The notes beneath the pieces were generated by a model. The model was not told the DNA's origin, did not search any database, and saw only the letters and a program-made list of their open reading frames with translations. A stretch of 64,000 nucleotides of DNA from Terracoccus luteus. Lineage in GTDB: Bacteria; Actinomycetota; Actinomycetes; Actinomycetales; Dermatophilaceae. This document shows, in pieces, positions 34,804 to 44,112 of this stretch. Positions within the stretch are counted from its first letter, which is position 1. Every line of letters starts with the position of its first letter. A program made the translations under genes and the position numbers. The stretch spans positions 1,054,001 through 1,118,000 of the forward strand of contig NZ_RBXT01000001.1 in the NCBI RefSeq assembly GCF_003635045.1, read 5' to 3'.

Positions 34804-36669
34804 ATGCCCCAGCTGTCCCTCGCCGACCGGCACGTCGACCAGGCGGTGCTCGACGGACGGGCGCCCAGCGTCGGCGCCCTCTTCCGCTCGCGTGTGCAGC
34901 GCACGCCCGACGCGCCCGCCTACCTCTACTTCGCGGGGGGCGGCACCGACCTGACCACCCTCACGTGGCGCGCCACCCACGAGCGGGTCCAGGAGTGGGC
35001 GGCCGGCCTCGTCGACCTCGGCGTCGAGGTGGGCGACCGCGTCGCCATCGCCTCGACGACCCGCGTCGAGTGGGTGCTGGCCGACCTCGCCGTCGCCTGC
35101 GCGGGCGGGGCCACGACGACCGTCTACCCGACGACGATCGCCGAGGACGTCGCCTACATCCTCAGCAACTCCGGCAGCGAGGTCGTCTTCGCCGAGGACG
35201 CCGAGCAGGTGGCCAAGCTGCAGGCCGTGCGCTCGGAGGTGCCCGGCGTGCGGCGGGTCGTCGCCCTCACCGGGCCCGGCAGCGACGACGGGTGGGTCGT
35301 CACGACCGACGAGCTCGCCGCGCTCGGCCGGCGTCGCATCGAGCAGGAGCCGGGCCTGGTCGACGCCCGCATCGACCGCCTGGGCCCCGAAGACCTCGCC
35401 GTGCTCATCTACACCTCCGGCACGACGGGGCGGCCCAAGGGCGTGCGCCTCGTGCAGGACTCCGTCGTCTACGAGGGCGCCGTCATCGAGGCGCTCGGCA
35501 CCTTCACCGTCGACGACCTGCAGTTCCTGTGGCTGCCGCTGTCGCACGTCTTCGGCAAGATGCTGCTCGCCACCGGCTTGCAGATCGGCTTCCCGACCGC
35601 GGTCGACGGGCGGGTCGACAAGATCGTCGAGAACATGGGCGTCGTCAAGCCCACCTTCATGGCCGGCCCGCCCCGCATCTTCGAGAAGGCGCACGGCCGC
35701 ATCGCGCTGATGTTCGCGCAGGAGACCGGCGTGAAGAAGTCGCTCATCGACTGGGCCCTCAAGGTCGGGGCCGAGATGCGCGACACCCTCGAGAACGGCG
35801 ACACCCCGTCGACGGCGCTCGCGCTGCGGCACAAGGTCGCGACCAAGCTCGTGCTGCACAAGGTGCAGGAGCGCTTCGGCGGGCGGGTCCGCTTCATGAT
35901 CAGCGGGTCGGCGCCGCTCAACGCCGACGTCGCCCGCTGGTTCGGCGCCGTCGGCCTGCTCGTCAACGAGGGCTACGGCCTGACCGAGACCTCGTCCGGC
36001 ACGACGGTCAACCCGCCCGACCCCGGCAGCTACCGCTACGGCTCGGTCGGCTGGCCCATGCCGGGCACCGAGGTGCGGGTCGCCGACGACGGCGAGCTGC
36101 TCGTGCGCGGCCCCGGCGTCATGCGCGGCTACCACGACAACCCCGAGGCGACGGCCGAGGTGCTCACCGACGACGGCTGGTTCCACACCGGCGACATCGG
36201 CAGCATCGACGAGCGCGGCTTCGTGCACGTCACCGACCGCAAGAAGGACCTCTTCAAGACCTCGGGCGGCAAGTACGTCGCCCCGGCCGAGATCGAGGCC
36301 CGCTTCAAGGGCCTGTGCCCGTTCGTCAGCCAGTTCCTCGTGCACGGCGCGGGCCACAACTACGCCACCGCGCTTGTCACCCTCGACCCGGATGCCGTCG
36401 CCATGTGGGCTCCCACGGTCGGCCTCGAGGGCCGGCCCTACGCCGAGGTCGTGACGAGCCCGCAGGCGCGGGAGCTCGTGCAGGGGTACGTCGACCGCCT
36501 CAACGCCGGGCTCAACCGGTGGGAGACGATCAAGCGCTTCCACGTGCTCGACCACGACCTCACCGTCGAGGCCGGCGACCTCACGCCCAGTATGAAGCTG
36601 CGCCGCCGCGCTGTCACCGAGAAGCACCGCAGCGAGCTCGACGCCCTCTACGCCGACGCGGACGCCTGA
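34804..36669 (+). CDS. Long-chain acyl-CoA ligase (FadD15-like)
   Basis: A 621-residue AMP-forming ligase activating long-chain fatty acids to acyl-CoA. Motifs: [17 protein letters not shown] (P-loop), [42 protein letters not shown] and SMKLRRRAV. The wide region [18 protein letters not shown] and [16 protein letters not shown] are typical of the long-chain group with the cytosolic FadD15-like form. AAGGAG lies 5 bases before ATG 34804. It is a single gene between ribF and the radical SAM gene. Confidence 0.92.
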   Translation: MPQLSLADRHVDQAVLDGRAPSVGALFRSRVQRTPDAPAYLYFAGGGTDLTTLTWRATHERVQEWAAGLVDLGVEVGDRVAIASTTRVEWVLADLAVACAGGATTTVYPTTIAEDVAYILSNSGSEVVFAEDAEQVAKLQAVRSEVPGVRRVVALTGPGSDDGWVVTTDELAALGRRRIEQEPGLVDARIDRLGPEDLAVLIYTSGTTGRPKGVRLVQDSVVYEGAVIEALGTFTVDDLQFLWLPLSHVFGKMLLATGLQIGFPTAVDGRVDKIVENMGVVKPTFMAGPPRIFEKAHGRIALMFAQETGVKKSLIDWALKVGAEMRDTLENGDTPSTALALRHKVATKLVLHKVQERFGGRVRFMISGSAPLNADVARWFGAVGLLVNEGYGLTETSSGTTVNPPDPGSYRYGSVGWPMPGTEVRVADDGELLVRGPGVMRGYHDNPEATAEVLTDDGWFHTGDIGSIDERGFVHVTDRKKDLFKTSGGKYVAPAEIEARFKGLCPFVSQFLVHGAGHNYATALVTLDPDAVAMWAPTVGLEGRPYAEVVTSPQARELVQGYVDRLNAGLNRWETIKRFHVLDHDLTVEAGDLTPSMKLRRRAVTEKHRSELDALYADADA

Positions 36670-36762
36670 CGGGCGCGCACACGGCCGTCATGTCATCCCG
36701 GCCCGCTCCCGACCCCGCCCGACGTTTCGGGCGGGGCGGGGGCCCGCCGTAGCATGGTCGGC

Positions 36763-38763
36763 ATGTCCGGTGAGTCGCTGTTCCCTGCCCTCGAGCCGCT
36801 GCTGGAACGGGTCAGCAAGCCGATCCAGTACGTCGGCGGTGAGCTCAACTCGACGGTGAAGGACTGGAACGTCGGTGGCCTCGGCGACGACGGCGTCGAG
36901 CTGACCACGCGGTGGGCCCTGATGTACCCCGACGCGTACGAGGTCGGGGTGCCGAACCAGGGCGTCATGATCCTCTACGAGGTCCTCAACGAGCGCCCCG
37001 ACGCCCTCGCCGAGCGCACGTACGCCGTGTGGCCCGACATGGAGGCGCAGCTGAGGGATGCCGGCCTGCCGCAGTTCACGGTCGACGGGCACCGGGCCGT
37101 CGGCGACTTCGACCTCTTCGGCCTGAGCTTCTCGACCGAGCTCGGCTACACGAACATGCTGACCGCGCTCGACCTCGCCGGCATCCCGCTCCACAGCGCG
37201 GACCGCGGCGTCGAGCACCCGCTCGTCATCGCGGGCGGGCACGCCGCGTTCAACCCGGAGCCCGTGTCCGACTTCATCGACGCGGCCATCGTCGGCGACG
37301 GCGAGCAGGCGGTGCTCACGGTCACCGACATCGTGGGCGAGTGGAAGGCGCAGGGCCGCCCCGGCGGTCGTCGCGAGGTGCTGCTGCGCCTCGCCCGCAC
37401 CGGTGGCGTGTACGTGCCCGCCTTCTACGACGTCGACTACCTGCCGGACGGGCGCATCCGACGGGTCGCCCCGGCATCCGACGCCCCCGGCGTGCCCTGG
37501 CGCGTGTCGAAGCACACCGTCATGGACCTCGACGCGTGGCCCTACCCGAAGCAGCCGCTCGTGCCGCTGGCCGAGTCGGTGCACGAGCGCATGTCGGTCG
37601 AGATCTTCCGCGGCTGCACGCGCGGCTGCCGGTTCTGCCAGGCGGGCATGATCACCCGCCCGGTGCGCGAGCGGTCGATCACGGGCATCGGCGAGATGGT
37701 CGAGAAGGGCCTGGCCGCGACCGGCTTCGAGGAGGTGGGGCTGCTCTCGCTCAGCTCGGCCGACCACTCGGAGATCGCCGAGATCACCAAGGGCCTGGCC
37801 GACCGCTACGAGGGGACGCAGACCGGTCTGTCACTGCCGTCGACCCGCGTCGACGCCTTCAACATCGACCTCGCCAACGAGCTGACCCGCAACGGGCGGC
37901 GCTCGGGCCTCACCTTCGCCCCCGAGGGCGGCAGCGAGCGGATCCGCAAGGTCATCAACAAGATGGTCAGCGAGGACGACCTCATCCAGACCGTCGCGGC
38001 GGCGTACGGCGCCGGCTGGCGCCAGGTCAAGCTCTACTTCATGTGCGGCCTGCCGACCGAGACCGACGAGGACGTGCTGCAGATCGCCGAGCTGGCCAAG
38101 CGCGTCATCGAGACCGGCCGCCAGGTGTCCGGGCGGCGCGACATCCGCTGCACCGTCTCGATCGGCGGGTTCGTGCCCAAGCCGCACACCCCCTTCCAGT
38201 GGGCCTCGCAGCTCGGGGTCGAGGAGACGGACGCACGGCTGCTCAAGCTGCGCGAGGCGATCCGGGCCGACAAGCGGTACGGCAGCTCGATCGGCTTCCG
38301 CTACCACGACGGCCAGCCCGGCATCGTCGAAGGGCTGCTCTCGCGCGGCGACCGTCGTGTCGGGCGGGTCATCGAGGCGGTGTGGCGCGACGGCGGCCGG
38401 TTCGACGGCTGGAGCGAGCACTTCTCCTACGAGCGCTGGATGCGGTGTGCGGCAGCGGAGTTCGCGGCCATGCCCTGGGACGTCGACCTCGCCTGGTACA
38501 CCACCCGCGAGCGCGACCAGAACGAGGTGCTGCCGTGGGACCACCTCGACAGCGGCCTCGACAAGGACTGGCTCTGGGAGGACTGGCAGGACGCCCTCGA
38601 CGAGACCGAGGTCGACGACTGCCGCTGGACCCCGTGCTTCGACTGCGGCGTCTGCCCCCAGATGGGCACCGAGATCGAGATCGGGCCCACCGGCAAGACG
38701 CTGCTGCCGCTGACCGTGCTCGGCACCGGCCGCGAGGCCCTCGTCGAGGCGCACCAGCACTGA
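36763..38763 (+). CDS. TIGR03960-family B12-binding-like radical SAM protein
   Basis: A 666-residue radical SAM protein. The 4Fe-4S cluster motif is CTRGCRFC (Cys285, Cys289, Cys292). The N-terminal third resembles a cobalamin-binding fold (YPDAYEVGVPNQGVMILYEVLNERPD, FDLFGLSFSTELGYTNML), the middle is the radical SAM barrel (SLPSTRVDAFN, FAPEGGSERIRKVINK), and the C-terminus carries a second Cys cluster CFDCGVCP. In most actinobacteria this gene is followed by a DUF2344 gene and RNase E; here the next gene is an unrelated kinase on the other strand. Function is unknown. TAGCAT (36750-36755) is 7 bases before ATG 36763, so leaderless. Confidence 0.92.
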   Translation: MSGESLFPALEPLLERVSKPIQYVGGELNSTVKDWNVGGLGDDGVELTTRWALMYPDAYEVGVPNQGVMILYEVLNERPDALAERTYAVWPDMEAQLRDAGLPQFTVDGHRAVGDFDLFGLSFSTELGYTNMLTALDLAGIPLHSADRGVEHPLVIAGGHAAFNPEPVSDFIDAAIVGDGEQAVLTVTDIVGEWKAQGRPGGRREVLLRLARTGGVYVPAFYDVDYLPDGRIRRVAPASDAPGVPWRVSKHTVMDLDAWPYPKQPLVPLAESVHERMSVEIFRGCTRGCRFCQAGMITRPVRERSITGIGEMVEKGLAATGFEEVGLLSLSSADHSEIAEITKGLADRYEGTQTGLSLPSTRVDAFNIDLANELTRNGRRSGLTFAPEGGSERIRKVINKMVSEDDLIQTVAAAYGAGWRQVKLYFMCGLPTETDEDVLQIAELAKRVIETGRQVSGRRDIRCTVSIGGFVPKPHTPFQWASQLGVEETDARLLKLREAIRADKRYGSSIGFRYHDGQPGIVEGLLSRGDRRVGRVIEAVWRDGGRFDGWSEHFSYERWMRCAAAEFAAMPWDVDLAWYTTRERDQNEVLPWDHLDSGLDKDWLWEDWQDALDETEVDDCRWTPCFDCGVCPQMGTEIEIGPTGKTLLPLTVLGTGREALVEAHQH

Positions 38764-38813
38764 TCCGGGGCTCCCGGCGCTGACGGCTCGGCCAGTCGGC
38801 TCCGTGCGTCGGC

Positions 38814-40550
38814 TCAGACCTTCACCGGCACCGGATGCGAGGCGGTAATAGGCGGCGAGGTCGGCGTGCTCGGCGTGCTCGTGGCGCTGGCCACCGGGTC
38901 GGTCGTGGTTGGCGTCGTGGATGTGCCCCCCGTCGGCGCGTCGGTCGTGCTCTCGGTTGGCTGACGGGTGAGCGGCAGGGTGAGCCGCAGGCGCGCGCCC
39001 CGTCCCGTGGTCGGCTCGAGCGCGACGAGGTCGCCTCCGTGGGCCCGGGCGATGCCTCTCGCGATGGCGAGACCGAGGCCGGCGCCGACGCCCGGTCCCG
39101 TGCCAACGCCGGGTCCCGTGCCGCCCGCGGATGCCGTCGCCTCCTGCACCGCGCGGGCCTCGTCGAGGCGCACGAGCCGTTCGAAGACCCGCTCCCGGTC
39201 GCCCGGCGGGATGCCGGGCCCGTCGTCGGCGACGTCGACGACGGCGAGGGCGCGCCCACCGGCATCCGTCTCGTTCGACACCGTGACGCCGACGTGGCCG
39301 CGCGGGCCGGCGGCGCGCACGGCGTTGTCAAGGAGGTTGCCGACGACCTGCGCGAGGCGGTCGGGGTCGGCCTGCGTGACGAGCGGCGGACCGTCGACGA
39401 CGAGGGTGGCGTCGGGGTGACGCAGGCGGCGGGGCTCGACGGCCGACGCGGCGACCGCGGTGAGGTCGACGGCCCGCGGGCGCAGCTCGAGGCCGCGGTC
39501 GATGCGGGCCATGAGCAGCATGTCGTCGACGAGGCGGCCGGCGCGGCGTGACTCGCGGACGAGGGTGAGCAGGGTCTGCTCACGCTCCTCGCGCGGCGGG
39601 TCGCTGCGCAGCAGGTGCTCGCTCGCCGCCTGCAGCCCGGCGATGGGTGTGCGCAGCTCGTGGGCGGCGTCGCTGAGGAACACCCGGAGCCGTCGCTCGG
39701 CCTCGAGCGCCTGGCTCTCGGCGCCCTCGACGGCGTCGAGCATCCCGTCGAGGGCGTGGGCGGTCGCCCCGATCTCGGTGTCGGTGCGTTCGGGGCGCAG
39801 CCGGCCGCCGCGGTCGCCCTCGCGGATGGCGCGGGCGAGAGCGGTCACCCGGTCGAGCGGTCGCAGGGTGCGGGCCACGACGGGGCGTACGACGAGGCCG
39901 CAGAGGGCGAGGACGGCGAGGGCCCCGACGAGCAGGGCGATCCGGGTCTGGTCGAGCACCCGGCCGACCTCGGTCGTGCTCGCCGAGAGCACGAGGGTCG
40001 CCCCGTCGCCGACCTCACGTGTCACCTCGATGCGGTCGTCGTACTCGGTGAGCTGCGACTGCGTCGACGCCGCCACCGGGGGAGCGGTGGGCGCCGGTCG
40101 CTGGGCGCGGCCGCCGCCGGGACCGGCCGGCCCGACCCGCCCGGGGTCAGCGCCGGGCGGGGGACCCTCGACGTAGGCGGTGCCGTCCTTGGCGAGGACG
40201 AGCACCGACACGGTGCCGTCGCTGAGGCGCTTGGCGAGGTTCTCCGGGTCGAGCTGGTCGGCCAGCTGGGACGCGACCTGGGCCCGGTCGAGCAGGCGCT
40301 GCTGCAGCTGGGCGTCGAGGCGGCCCCGGAGCACGACGTCGGTCGTCACGCCGAGCACACCGAGGGTCACCGCGACGAGGACGAGGACGACGACGGTCAG
40401 TCGACGCCGCAGGGACGGGGTGCGCATCACCGGCCCACCGGCATCCGACGGGGTGGGGCGGGGACGCTCCGGGCGCAGCGGCGGTCGGAACGGCAGACGG
40501 CGTGGCAGGCGCAGTGGCAGACGTGGGCGGGGTGTCACAGGGGCGCTCAC
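38814..40550 (-). CDS. Sensor histidine kinase
   Basis: A 578-residue HAMP-type histidine kinase. After a 45-residue Arg/Pro-rich leader come membrane segment 1 (LTVVVLVLVAVTLGVLGVT), an extracytoplasmic sensor loop of about 120 residues with a Pro/Gly-rich part, membrane segment 2 (IALLVGALAVLALCGLVV), HAMP, H-box DAAHELRTPIAGLQ, N-box QVVGNLLDNAVRAAG, G1 DDGPGIP and G2 GAGLGLAIARGIARAHGG. The C-terminal 55 residues are Thr/Pro-rich and unusual. Start GTG 40550 overlaps the regulator stop (GTGA); an internal ATG at the MRTPSLRRR sequence is an alternative. It partners the regulator upstream. Confidence 0.92.
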   Translation of the reverse strand: MSAPVTPRPRLPLRLPRRLPFRPPLRPERPRPTPSDAGGPVMRTPSLRRRLTVVVLVLVAVTLGVLGVTTDVVLRGRLDAQLQQRLLDRAQVASQLADQLDPENLAKRLSDGTVSVLVLAKDGTAYVEGPPPGADPGRVGPAGPGGGRAQRPAPTAPPVAASTQSQLTEYDDRIEVTREVGDGATLVLSASTTEVGRVLDQTRIALLVGALAVLALCGLVVRPVVARTLRPLDRVTALARAIREGDRGGRLRPERTDTEIGATAHALDGMLDAVEGAESQALEAERRLRVFLSDAAHELRTPIAGLQAASEHLLRSDPPREEREQTLLTLVRESRRAGRLVDDMLLMARIDRGLELRPRAVDLTAVAASAVEPRRLRHPDATLVVDGPPLVTQADPDRLAQVVGNLLDNAVRAAGPRGHVGVTVSNETDAGGRALAVVDVADDGPGIPPGDRERVFERLVRLDEARAVQEATASAGGTGPGVGTGPGVGAGLGLAIARGIARAHGGDLVALEPTTGRGARLRLTLPLTRQPTESTTDAPTGGTSTTPTTTDPVASATSTPSTPTSPPITASHPVPVKV

Positions 40551-41218
40551 GGGGCCGTCGCGCGGAGGACGTAGCCGAGGCCGCGGACGGTGTGCACGAG
40601 GCGCGGGCCGTGTTCCTCCATCTTGCGGCGCAGCGAGCTGACGTGCGTGGGCACGAGGTTGTCGGAGTAGTCGTCGTAGCCCCAGACCTGCGTGAGCAGC
40701 TGGGTGGCGGACAGGACGCGTCCCCGGTTCTCGGCGAGGTAGGTCAGCAGGCGGAACTCGGTGGCGGTGAGGGGGAGGGCGACGCCGGCGCGCGTGGCGC
40801 TGCCACCCGCCTCGTCGACGACGAGGTCGGCGACCTCGACGGTCGCGGGGACGGCGCCGAGGCGGTGGAGCAGGGCGCGGGTGCGGGCGACCAGCTCGGC
40901 CATCGCGAAGGGCTTGGGCACGTAGTCGTCGATGCCGGCGGCGAAGCCCTGGAGACGGTCGTCCACCCCCTCGCGGGCGGTGAGCATGATGATGCCCGCG
41001 CTCCCGGTGCCGCGCACGACGCGGGCCAGGGTGGGCCCGTCGCGGCCGGGCAGCATCCAGTCGAGCACGACGACGGAGGGCTTGAAGGCGGCCAGGTGGT
41101 CCTCGAGGCCCTCGCCGGAGCGCAGCGTGCGCACCTGCAGCCCGCAGTCACGGAAGGCGGCGCCGACGGCGTCACGGATGGCGGGTTCGTCCTCGACCAC
41201 GAGCACACGAGCGTTCAT
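40547..41218 (-). CDS. OmpR-family response regulator
   Basis: A 223-residue regulator: receiver domain with acidic pair EDE (9-11), phosphoacceptor Asp53 in VVVLDWMLPG and the YVPKPF lysine; winged-helix DNA-binding domain with LTATEFRLLTYLAENRGRVLSATQLL, WGYDDYSDNLVPTHVSSLRRKME and HTVRGLGYVL. Start ATG 41218. It precedes and is coupled to the kinase. Its promoter region, shared with a divergent membrane-protein gene, holds 11-bp-phased CTCAAGA/CTTGAG repeats that are good candidates for its own binding site. Confidence 0.93.
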   Translation of the reverse strand: MNARVLVVEDEPAIRDAVGAAFRDCGLQVRTLRSGEGLEDHLAAFKPSVVVLDWMLPGRDGPTLARVVRGTGSAGIIMLTAREGVDDRLQGFAAGIDDYVPKPFAMAELVARTRALLHRLGAVPATVEVADLVVDEAGGSATRAGVALPLTATEFRLLTYLAENRGRVLSATQLLTQVWGYDDYSDNLVPTHVSSLRRKMEEHGPRLVHTVRGLGYVLRATAP

Positions 41219-41240
41219 GACTCCATTAGTGCCGCCCGTT

Positions 41241-41297
41241 CTCAAGAAACGCTCAAGATCCAGCCGTCAGGAGCCTGTGCTTGATCTCGTCTTGAGA
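41241..41297. promoter_or_regulatory. 11-bp-phased direct repeats, probable OmpR-type operator
   Basis: CTCAAGA occurs at 41241 and 41252; the opposite-strand form CTTGA/CTTGAG starts at 41280 and 41291. Both pairs have an 11-bp period, the classic spacing for two OmpR/PhoP-family subunits on one DNA face. The site lies between the regulator gene and the divergent membrane-protein gene at 41385. Confidence 0.6.
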
Positions 41298-41384
41298 TGG
41301 GCCTCCCACCGTGGTCATCACACCGACGGGCCCGACCCGCCGACACCGTGACCGCACCGGTCACCGACACGAACGGAGCTCGAC

Positions 41385-42224
41385 ATGAACGGCTACCCCA
41401 CGGAGGACCCCCGCGAGCAGCTGCGTCGCCTCGCCGAGAAGCAGGAGCGCGAGCGCCTGGCCGACGCCCAGCCCGTCCCCGCCACCTTCACGGCCCAGCC
41501 GGCGGTCCCGTCGTCCGCCTCGGCCGCCCGGCCGGGGAAGCGCGGCGGGCTGTGGCGCGGACTCGCCATCGGCGGCGTCGCCGGCATCGCAGTGGCGCTC
41601 GCCGTGCCCGCCATCGCCTCGCAGAACGCGTCGACGCCCACCCGGGTCGAGTCGGCGGCGGCGACGACGAGCCTGACGGCCGGAGGTGACGGCGGCGCGG
41701 GCTCGACGGGCTTGGGCTCGGGCTCGACGGGCTCGACGGGCTCGACGGGCTCCGGTGACTCGGGCACGTCGACTGGCTCGGACGGCTCGACGGCGCCCAC
41801 CGGCGGCGACGCCGGCGCCGCGGGCGGTCAGGACGGCTCCGCCGTGCCGGCCCCGCCCGCAGGCGGTCCCGGCGCGGACGCCAAGGGCGGACCTGCGGGT
41901 GGCCCCGCCGGTGGACCTGGCTGTGGCCCGGCCGCCGGCGCACCGGCCCCCGAGGCCGCAGGGAAGCACGCAGCGCCGAAGGCCGGTGAGAAGCCCGCCG
42001 CGCCGAAGGCCGGTGAGGCCCCCATGCCGCCCAAGGACGGCCAGGCCCCGACGCCGCCCGCGGCGCCGAAGGACGGCCAGACGCCCACCCCGCCGAAGGC
42101 CGGCGAGGCGCCGATGCCCCCCGAGGACGGTCAGGCCCCGACCCCGCCCGCGGCGCCGAGCGACGCCCCGAGCGGCTCGGGCCAGTCCGGTCAGTCCGAC
42201 CAGGGCGAGAGCTCGGGCAGCTGA
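41385..42224 (+). CDS. Membrane-anchored Gly/Ser/Pro-rich repeat protein
   Basis: A 279-residue protein with no family I recognise. Residues 1-55 are cytosolic and charged (DPREQLRRLAEKQERERLADAQ), one membrane helix follows (GLAIGGVAGIAVALAVPAIA, about 59-78), and the remaining 200 residues, predicted outside, are low-complexity: Gly-Ser/Thr repeats, then repeated AGEAPMPPKDGQAPTPPAAP-like units. It could be a wall-spanning spacer, or a stress-responsive membrane protein. It is divergent from the two-component system and shares its operator-like repeats, so it is a likely regulon member. A repeat-rich stretch follows. Confidence 0.75.
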   Translation: MNGYPTEDPREQLRRLAEKQERERLADAQPVPATFTAQPAVPSSASAARPGKRGGLWRGLAIGGVAGIAVALAVPAIASQNASTPTRVESAAATTSLTAGGDGGAGSTGLGSGSTGSTGSTGSGDSGTSTGSDGSTAPTGGDAGAAGGQDGSAVPAPPAGGPGADAKGGPAGGPAGGPGCGPAAGAPAPEAAGKHAAPKAGEKPAAPKAGEAPMPPKDGQAPTPPAAPKDGQTPTPPKAGEAPMPPEDGQAPTPPAAPSDAPSGSGQSGQSDQGESSGS

Positions 42225-42600
42225 GGACCCGCGTCGGTCGGGGGTCGGGTCAGGTCCGACCACCGACCGGCGCGCTCATGAGAACCACGAGGCCACGTCC
42301 GGTCCGCCACCTCCTCGGCGGACCGGGCGTGGTCTCGTCTCGCACCCACCGCCTGCCGCGGCTGGCAAAGGAGCACGGCCACGCGGCATCCGGGCTCGTG
42401 AGGCCCGCCGCGGCTGGGAAAGGGGCAGGGCCACGCGGCATCCGGGCTCATGAGTCCCGCCGCGGCTGGGAAAAGTGCAGATGCCATGTCCGGTATCGGG
42501 CCGTGGCGCGGTCCGGGACGTCGGCCCGAGCGTGAGGGTGTCCGAATTCGGGCCGTGGCGCGGTTCGTGACGGGACCGTGCGCCCGGACCCGCCGTCGGG
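42225..42600. other. Convergent intergenic region with decaying 52-bp tandem repeat
   Basis: No gene is seen. Between the membrane-protein gene and the NUDIX-like gene lies an array with 52-bp period: GCCGCGGCTGG starts at 42355, 42407 and 42459, and TCGGGCCGTGGCGCGG at 42496 and 42548. Since 52 is not a multiple of 3, the array is not coding. Two units carry a CGGCATCC octamer. Confidence 0.65.
42355..42575. repeat. 52-bp tandem repeat, about four copies
   Basis: The first two units differ at only a few bases; later units are diverged but keep the 52-bp phase. Each good unit reads GCCGCGGCTGG, AAAGG, GGCCACGCGGCATCCGGG, then TGAG and CCCG. Confidence 0.75.
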
Positions 42601-43134
42601 TCAGACGGGGTAGCCGACGTGGGCGAGGGCCTGGCGGACGAGGACTCCGTGCGACCCGCCCAGCTCTCCGGTCGCGGCGAGCGTGGCCGCCTCCTGCGGG
42701 GTGACCCACGAGAGGTCGAGCGCGTCCTGCTGCGGACGGCAGTCGCCCATGACCGCGACGACGAAGGCGAGCGAGACCGCGTGCTGGCGCGGGTCGTGGA
42801 ACGGGGTCACCCCGGGCGTCGGGAAGAACTCCGCCACGGTGAACGGCTGCGGCGACAGCGGGATGCGCGGGAGGGCCATGGGCCCGAGGTCGCTCTCGAG
42901 GTGCCGCACGAGCGCGTCGCGGATCTTCTCGTGGTAGAGCACGCGCCCCCCGACGACCTCCTGGCCGATGGTGCCGTCGCCGTCGGCGCGCATGAGCAGC
43001 CCGATGTGGGTGACCACGCCCTTGTCGTCGCAGCGCACCGGGACCGCGTGCACGTAGAGCATCGGCAGGCGGTCACGGGCGTTGTCGAGGTCCTCGCGGC
43101 TCAGCCACGCGCCCGTCGTCTCCACTTCGGTCAT
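42601..43134 (-). CDS. NUDIX-like hydrolase (DUF4916)
   Basis: A 177-residue protein matching the actinobacterial DUF4916 group, a NUDIX-fold family. Visible features: WLSREDLDNARDRLPMLYVHAVPVRC at the N-terminus, IGLLMRADGDGTIGQEVVGGRVLYHEKIRDALVRHLESDLGP (the position of a NUDIX box, but the canonical GX5EX7REUXEEXGU is degenerate) and LDLSWVTPQEAA. Hydrolase activity is therefore uncertain. Start ATG 43134; upstream codons read through a repeat and are non-coding. It converges with the membrane-protein gene. Confidence 0.7.
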   Translation of the reverse strand: MTEVETTGAWLSREDLDNARDRLPMLYVHAVPVRCDDKGVVTHIGLLMRADGDGTIGQEVVGGRVLYHEKIRDALVRHLESDLGPMALPRIPLSPQPFTVAEFFPTPGVTPFHDPRQHAVSLAFVVAVMGDCRPQQDALDLSWVTPQEAATLAATGELGGSHGVLVRQALAHVGYPV

Positions 43135-43179
43135 GGCCCGATCATGCCAAACGGTGTGCACGCCGCCCCGGCCCCCGTC

Positions 43180-43242
43180 CCACCGCCCACGCCACTGCCT
43201 ACGCCACCGCCCACCCCACCGCCCACGCCACCACCCGCCCCA
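43180..43242. repeat. 12-bp tandem repeat upstream of the NUDIX-like gene
   Basis: About five copies of CCACCGCCCACG with few changes lie between the NUDIX-like gene and the small membrane-protein gene. A TAGGCT hexamer near 43278 is a candidate -10 box for the rightward genes. Confidence 0.7.
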
Positions 43243-43345
43243 CCGTCGTGGTGCCCGGCCCGACCGCCCCCGCTGGCCTAGGCTGTGGACACCCGGGACG
43301 GCACCGCCGCACCCGACGAGATCCCTGCGAAGAGAGCGGTGTCCG

Positions 43346-43528
43346 ATGGAGTGGTGGGGCTGGTTGGTCCTCGTCGTGGTGGTGGTCGCGCTGCTCGTGG
43401 CCGCCGTCGCGTTGATCCAGAGCCGCCGTCGACGTGGGGGCGTCATCATCGAGCGCGGCAGCACCACCGGCGGCACCGGTGACGCGGGCGGCAACAGCAC
43501 CGGCAGCAGTTCCGGCGGCTCCGCATGA
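43346..43528 (+). CDS. Small single-pass membrane protein
   Basis: A 60-residue protein: MEWWGW, one hydrophobic helix (LVLVVVVVALLVAAVALI, about 7-24), a basic QSRRRRGG stop-transfer, then a Gly/Ser/Thr-rich tail. No family is recognised. GAAGAGAG lies upstream of ATG 43346. It overlaps the first PRC-barrel gene by ATGA, so translation of the two is coupled; the three genes 43346-44555 form an operon. Confidence 0.7.
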   Translation: MEWWGWLVLVVVVVALLVAAVALIQSRRRRGGVIIERGSTTGGTGDAGGNSTGSSSGGSA

Positions 43529-44112
43529 GCCGCCTCATGCGCAGCAGCGAGCTGGCCAAGCGCCCCGTCGTCACCCTCGCCGGTGACGACATCGCCCAGC
43601 TCAAGGACATCGTCTACGCCGCCGACGGCGGCTCGGTGCACGGCTTCACCCTCGCCGGTCGCGGGCTCTTCGCCGGACCCCTGTCGACCGTGCTGCCGTG
43701 GTCGTCGGTCACCGCACTCGGCAACGACGCCGTCATGGTCGACGACGACACCGCCCTCGTCGACAAGAGCGTCCTCGCGCAGTCGGCCGCCGGGTCCGGG
43801 GGAGTGCGCGGCGACGTCCTCGGCTCCCGCGTCCTCACGGATGCCGGGACCGACCTCGGCAAGGTCGTCGACGTCGTCGTCGAGGTGCGCGGCAGCAGCG
43901 ACCAGTGCGACGTCGTCGGCTACGAGATCGAGTCCTCGCCCGCCCTCGAGAACGCCGGGCAGAAGGTCCTCATGCCGCTGCCCGACACGATGGCCGCGTC
44001 GGGCGAGCACCTCATCGTCCCGGCCTCGGCCACGCAGTTCGTGCGCCACGACCTCGCCGGTTTCGGCGCCGCCATCGACGACTTCCGCCGCCAGCTGCGA
44101 GGAGGTGCCTGA
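43525..44112 (+). CDS. PRC-barrel domain protein (tandem)
   Basis: A 195-residue protein with two PRC-barrel-like halves: SSELAKRPVVTLAGDDIAQLKDIVYAADGGSVHGFTL and DVLGSRVLTDAGTDLGKVVDVVVEV. PRC barrels are small beta domains found in RimM and photosynthetic reaction-centre subunits and often mediate protein or RNA contacts. Role here is unknown; such stand-alone genes are common in actinobacteria. Overlaps with genes on both sides (ATGA at the start, TGATG at the end) indicate tight co-translation with the small membrane protein and a second PRC protein. Confidence 0.78.
   Translation: MSRLMRSSELAKRPVVTLAGDDIAQLKDIVYAADGGSVHGFTLAGRGLFAGPLSTVLPWSSVTALGNDAVMVDDDTALVDKSVLAQSAAGSGGVRGDVLGSRVLTDAGTDLGKVVDVVVEVRGSSDQCDVVGYEIESSPALENAGQKVLMPLPDTMAASGEHLIVPASATQFVRHDLAGFGAAIDDFRRQLRGGA

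Noticed and set aside
42191-42709. 172-codon minus-strand ORF between convergent genes
   Set aside because: It is generated by the 52-bp repeat read in shifting frames and overlaps the NUDIX-like gene.
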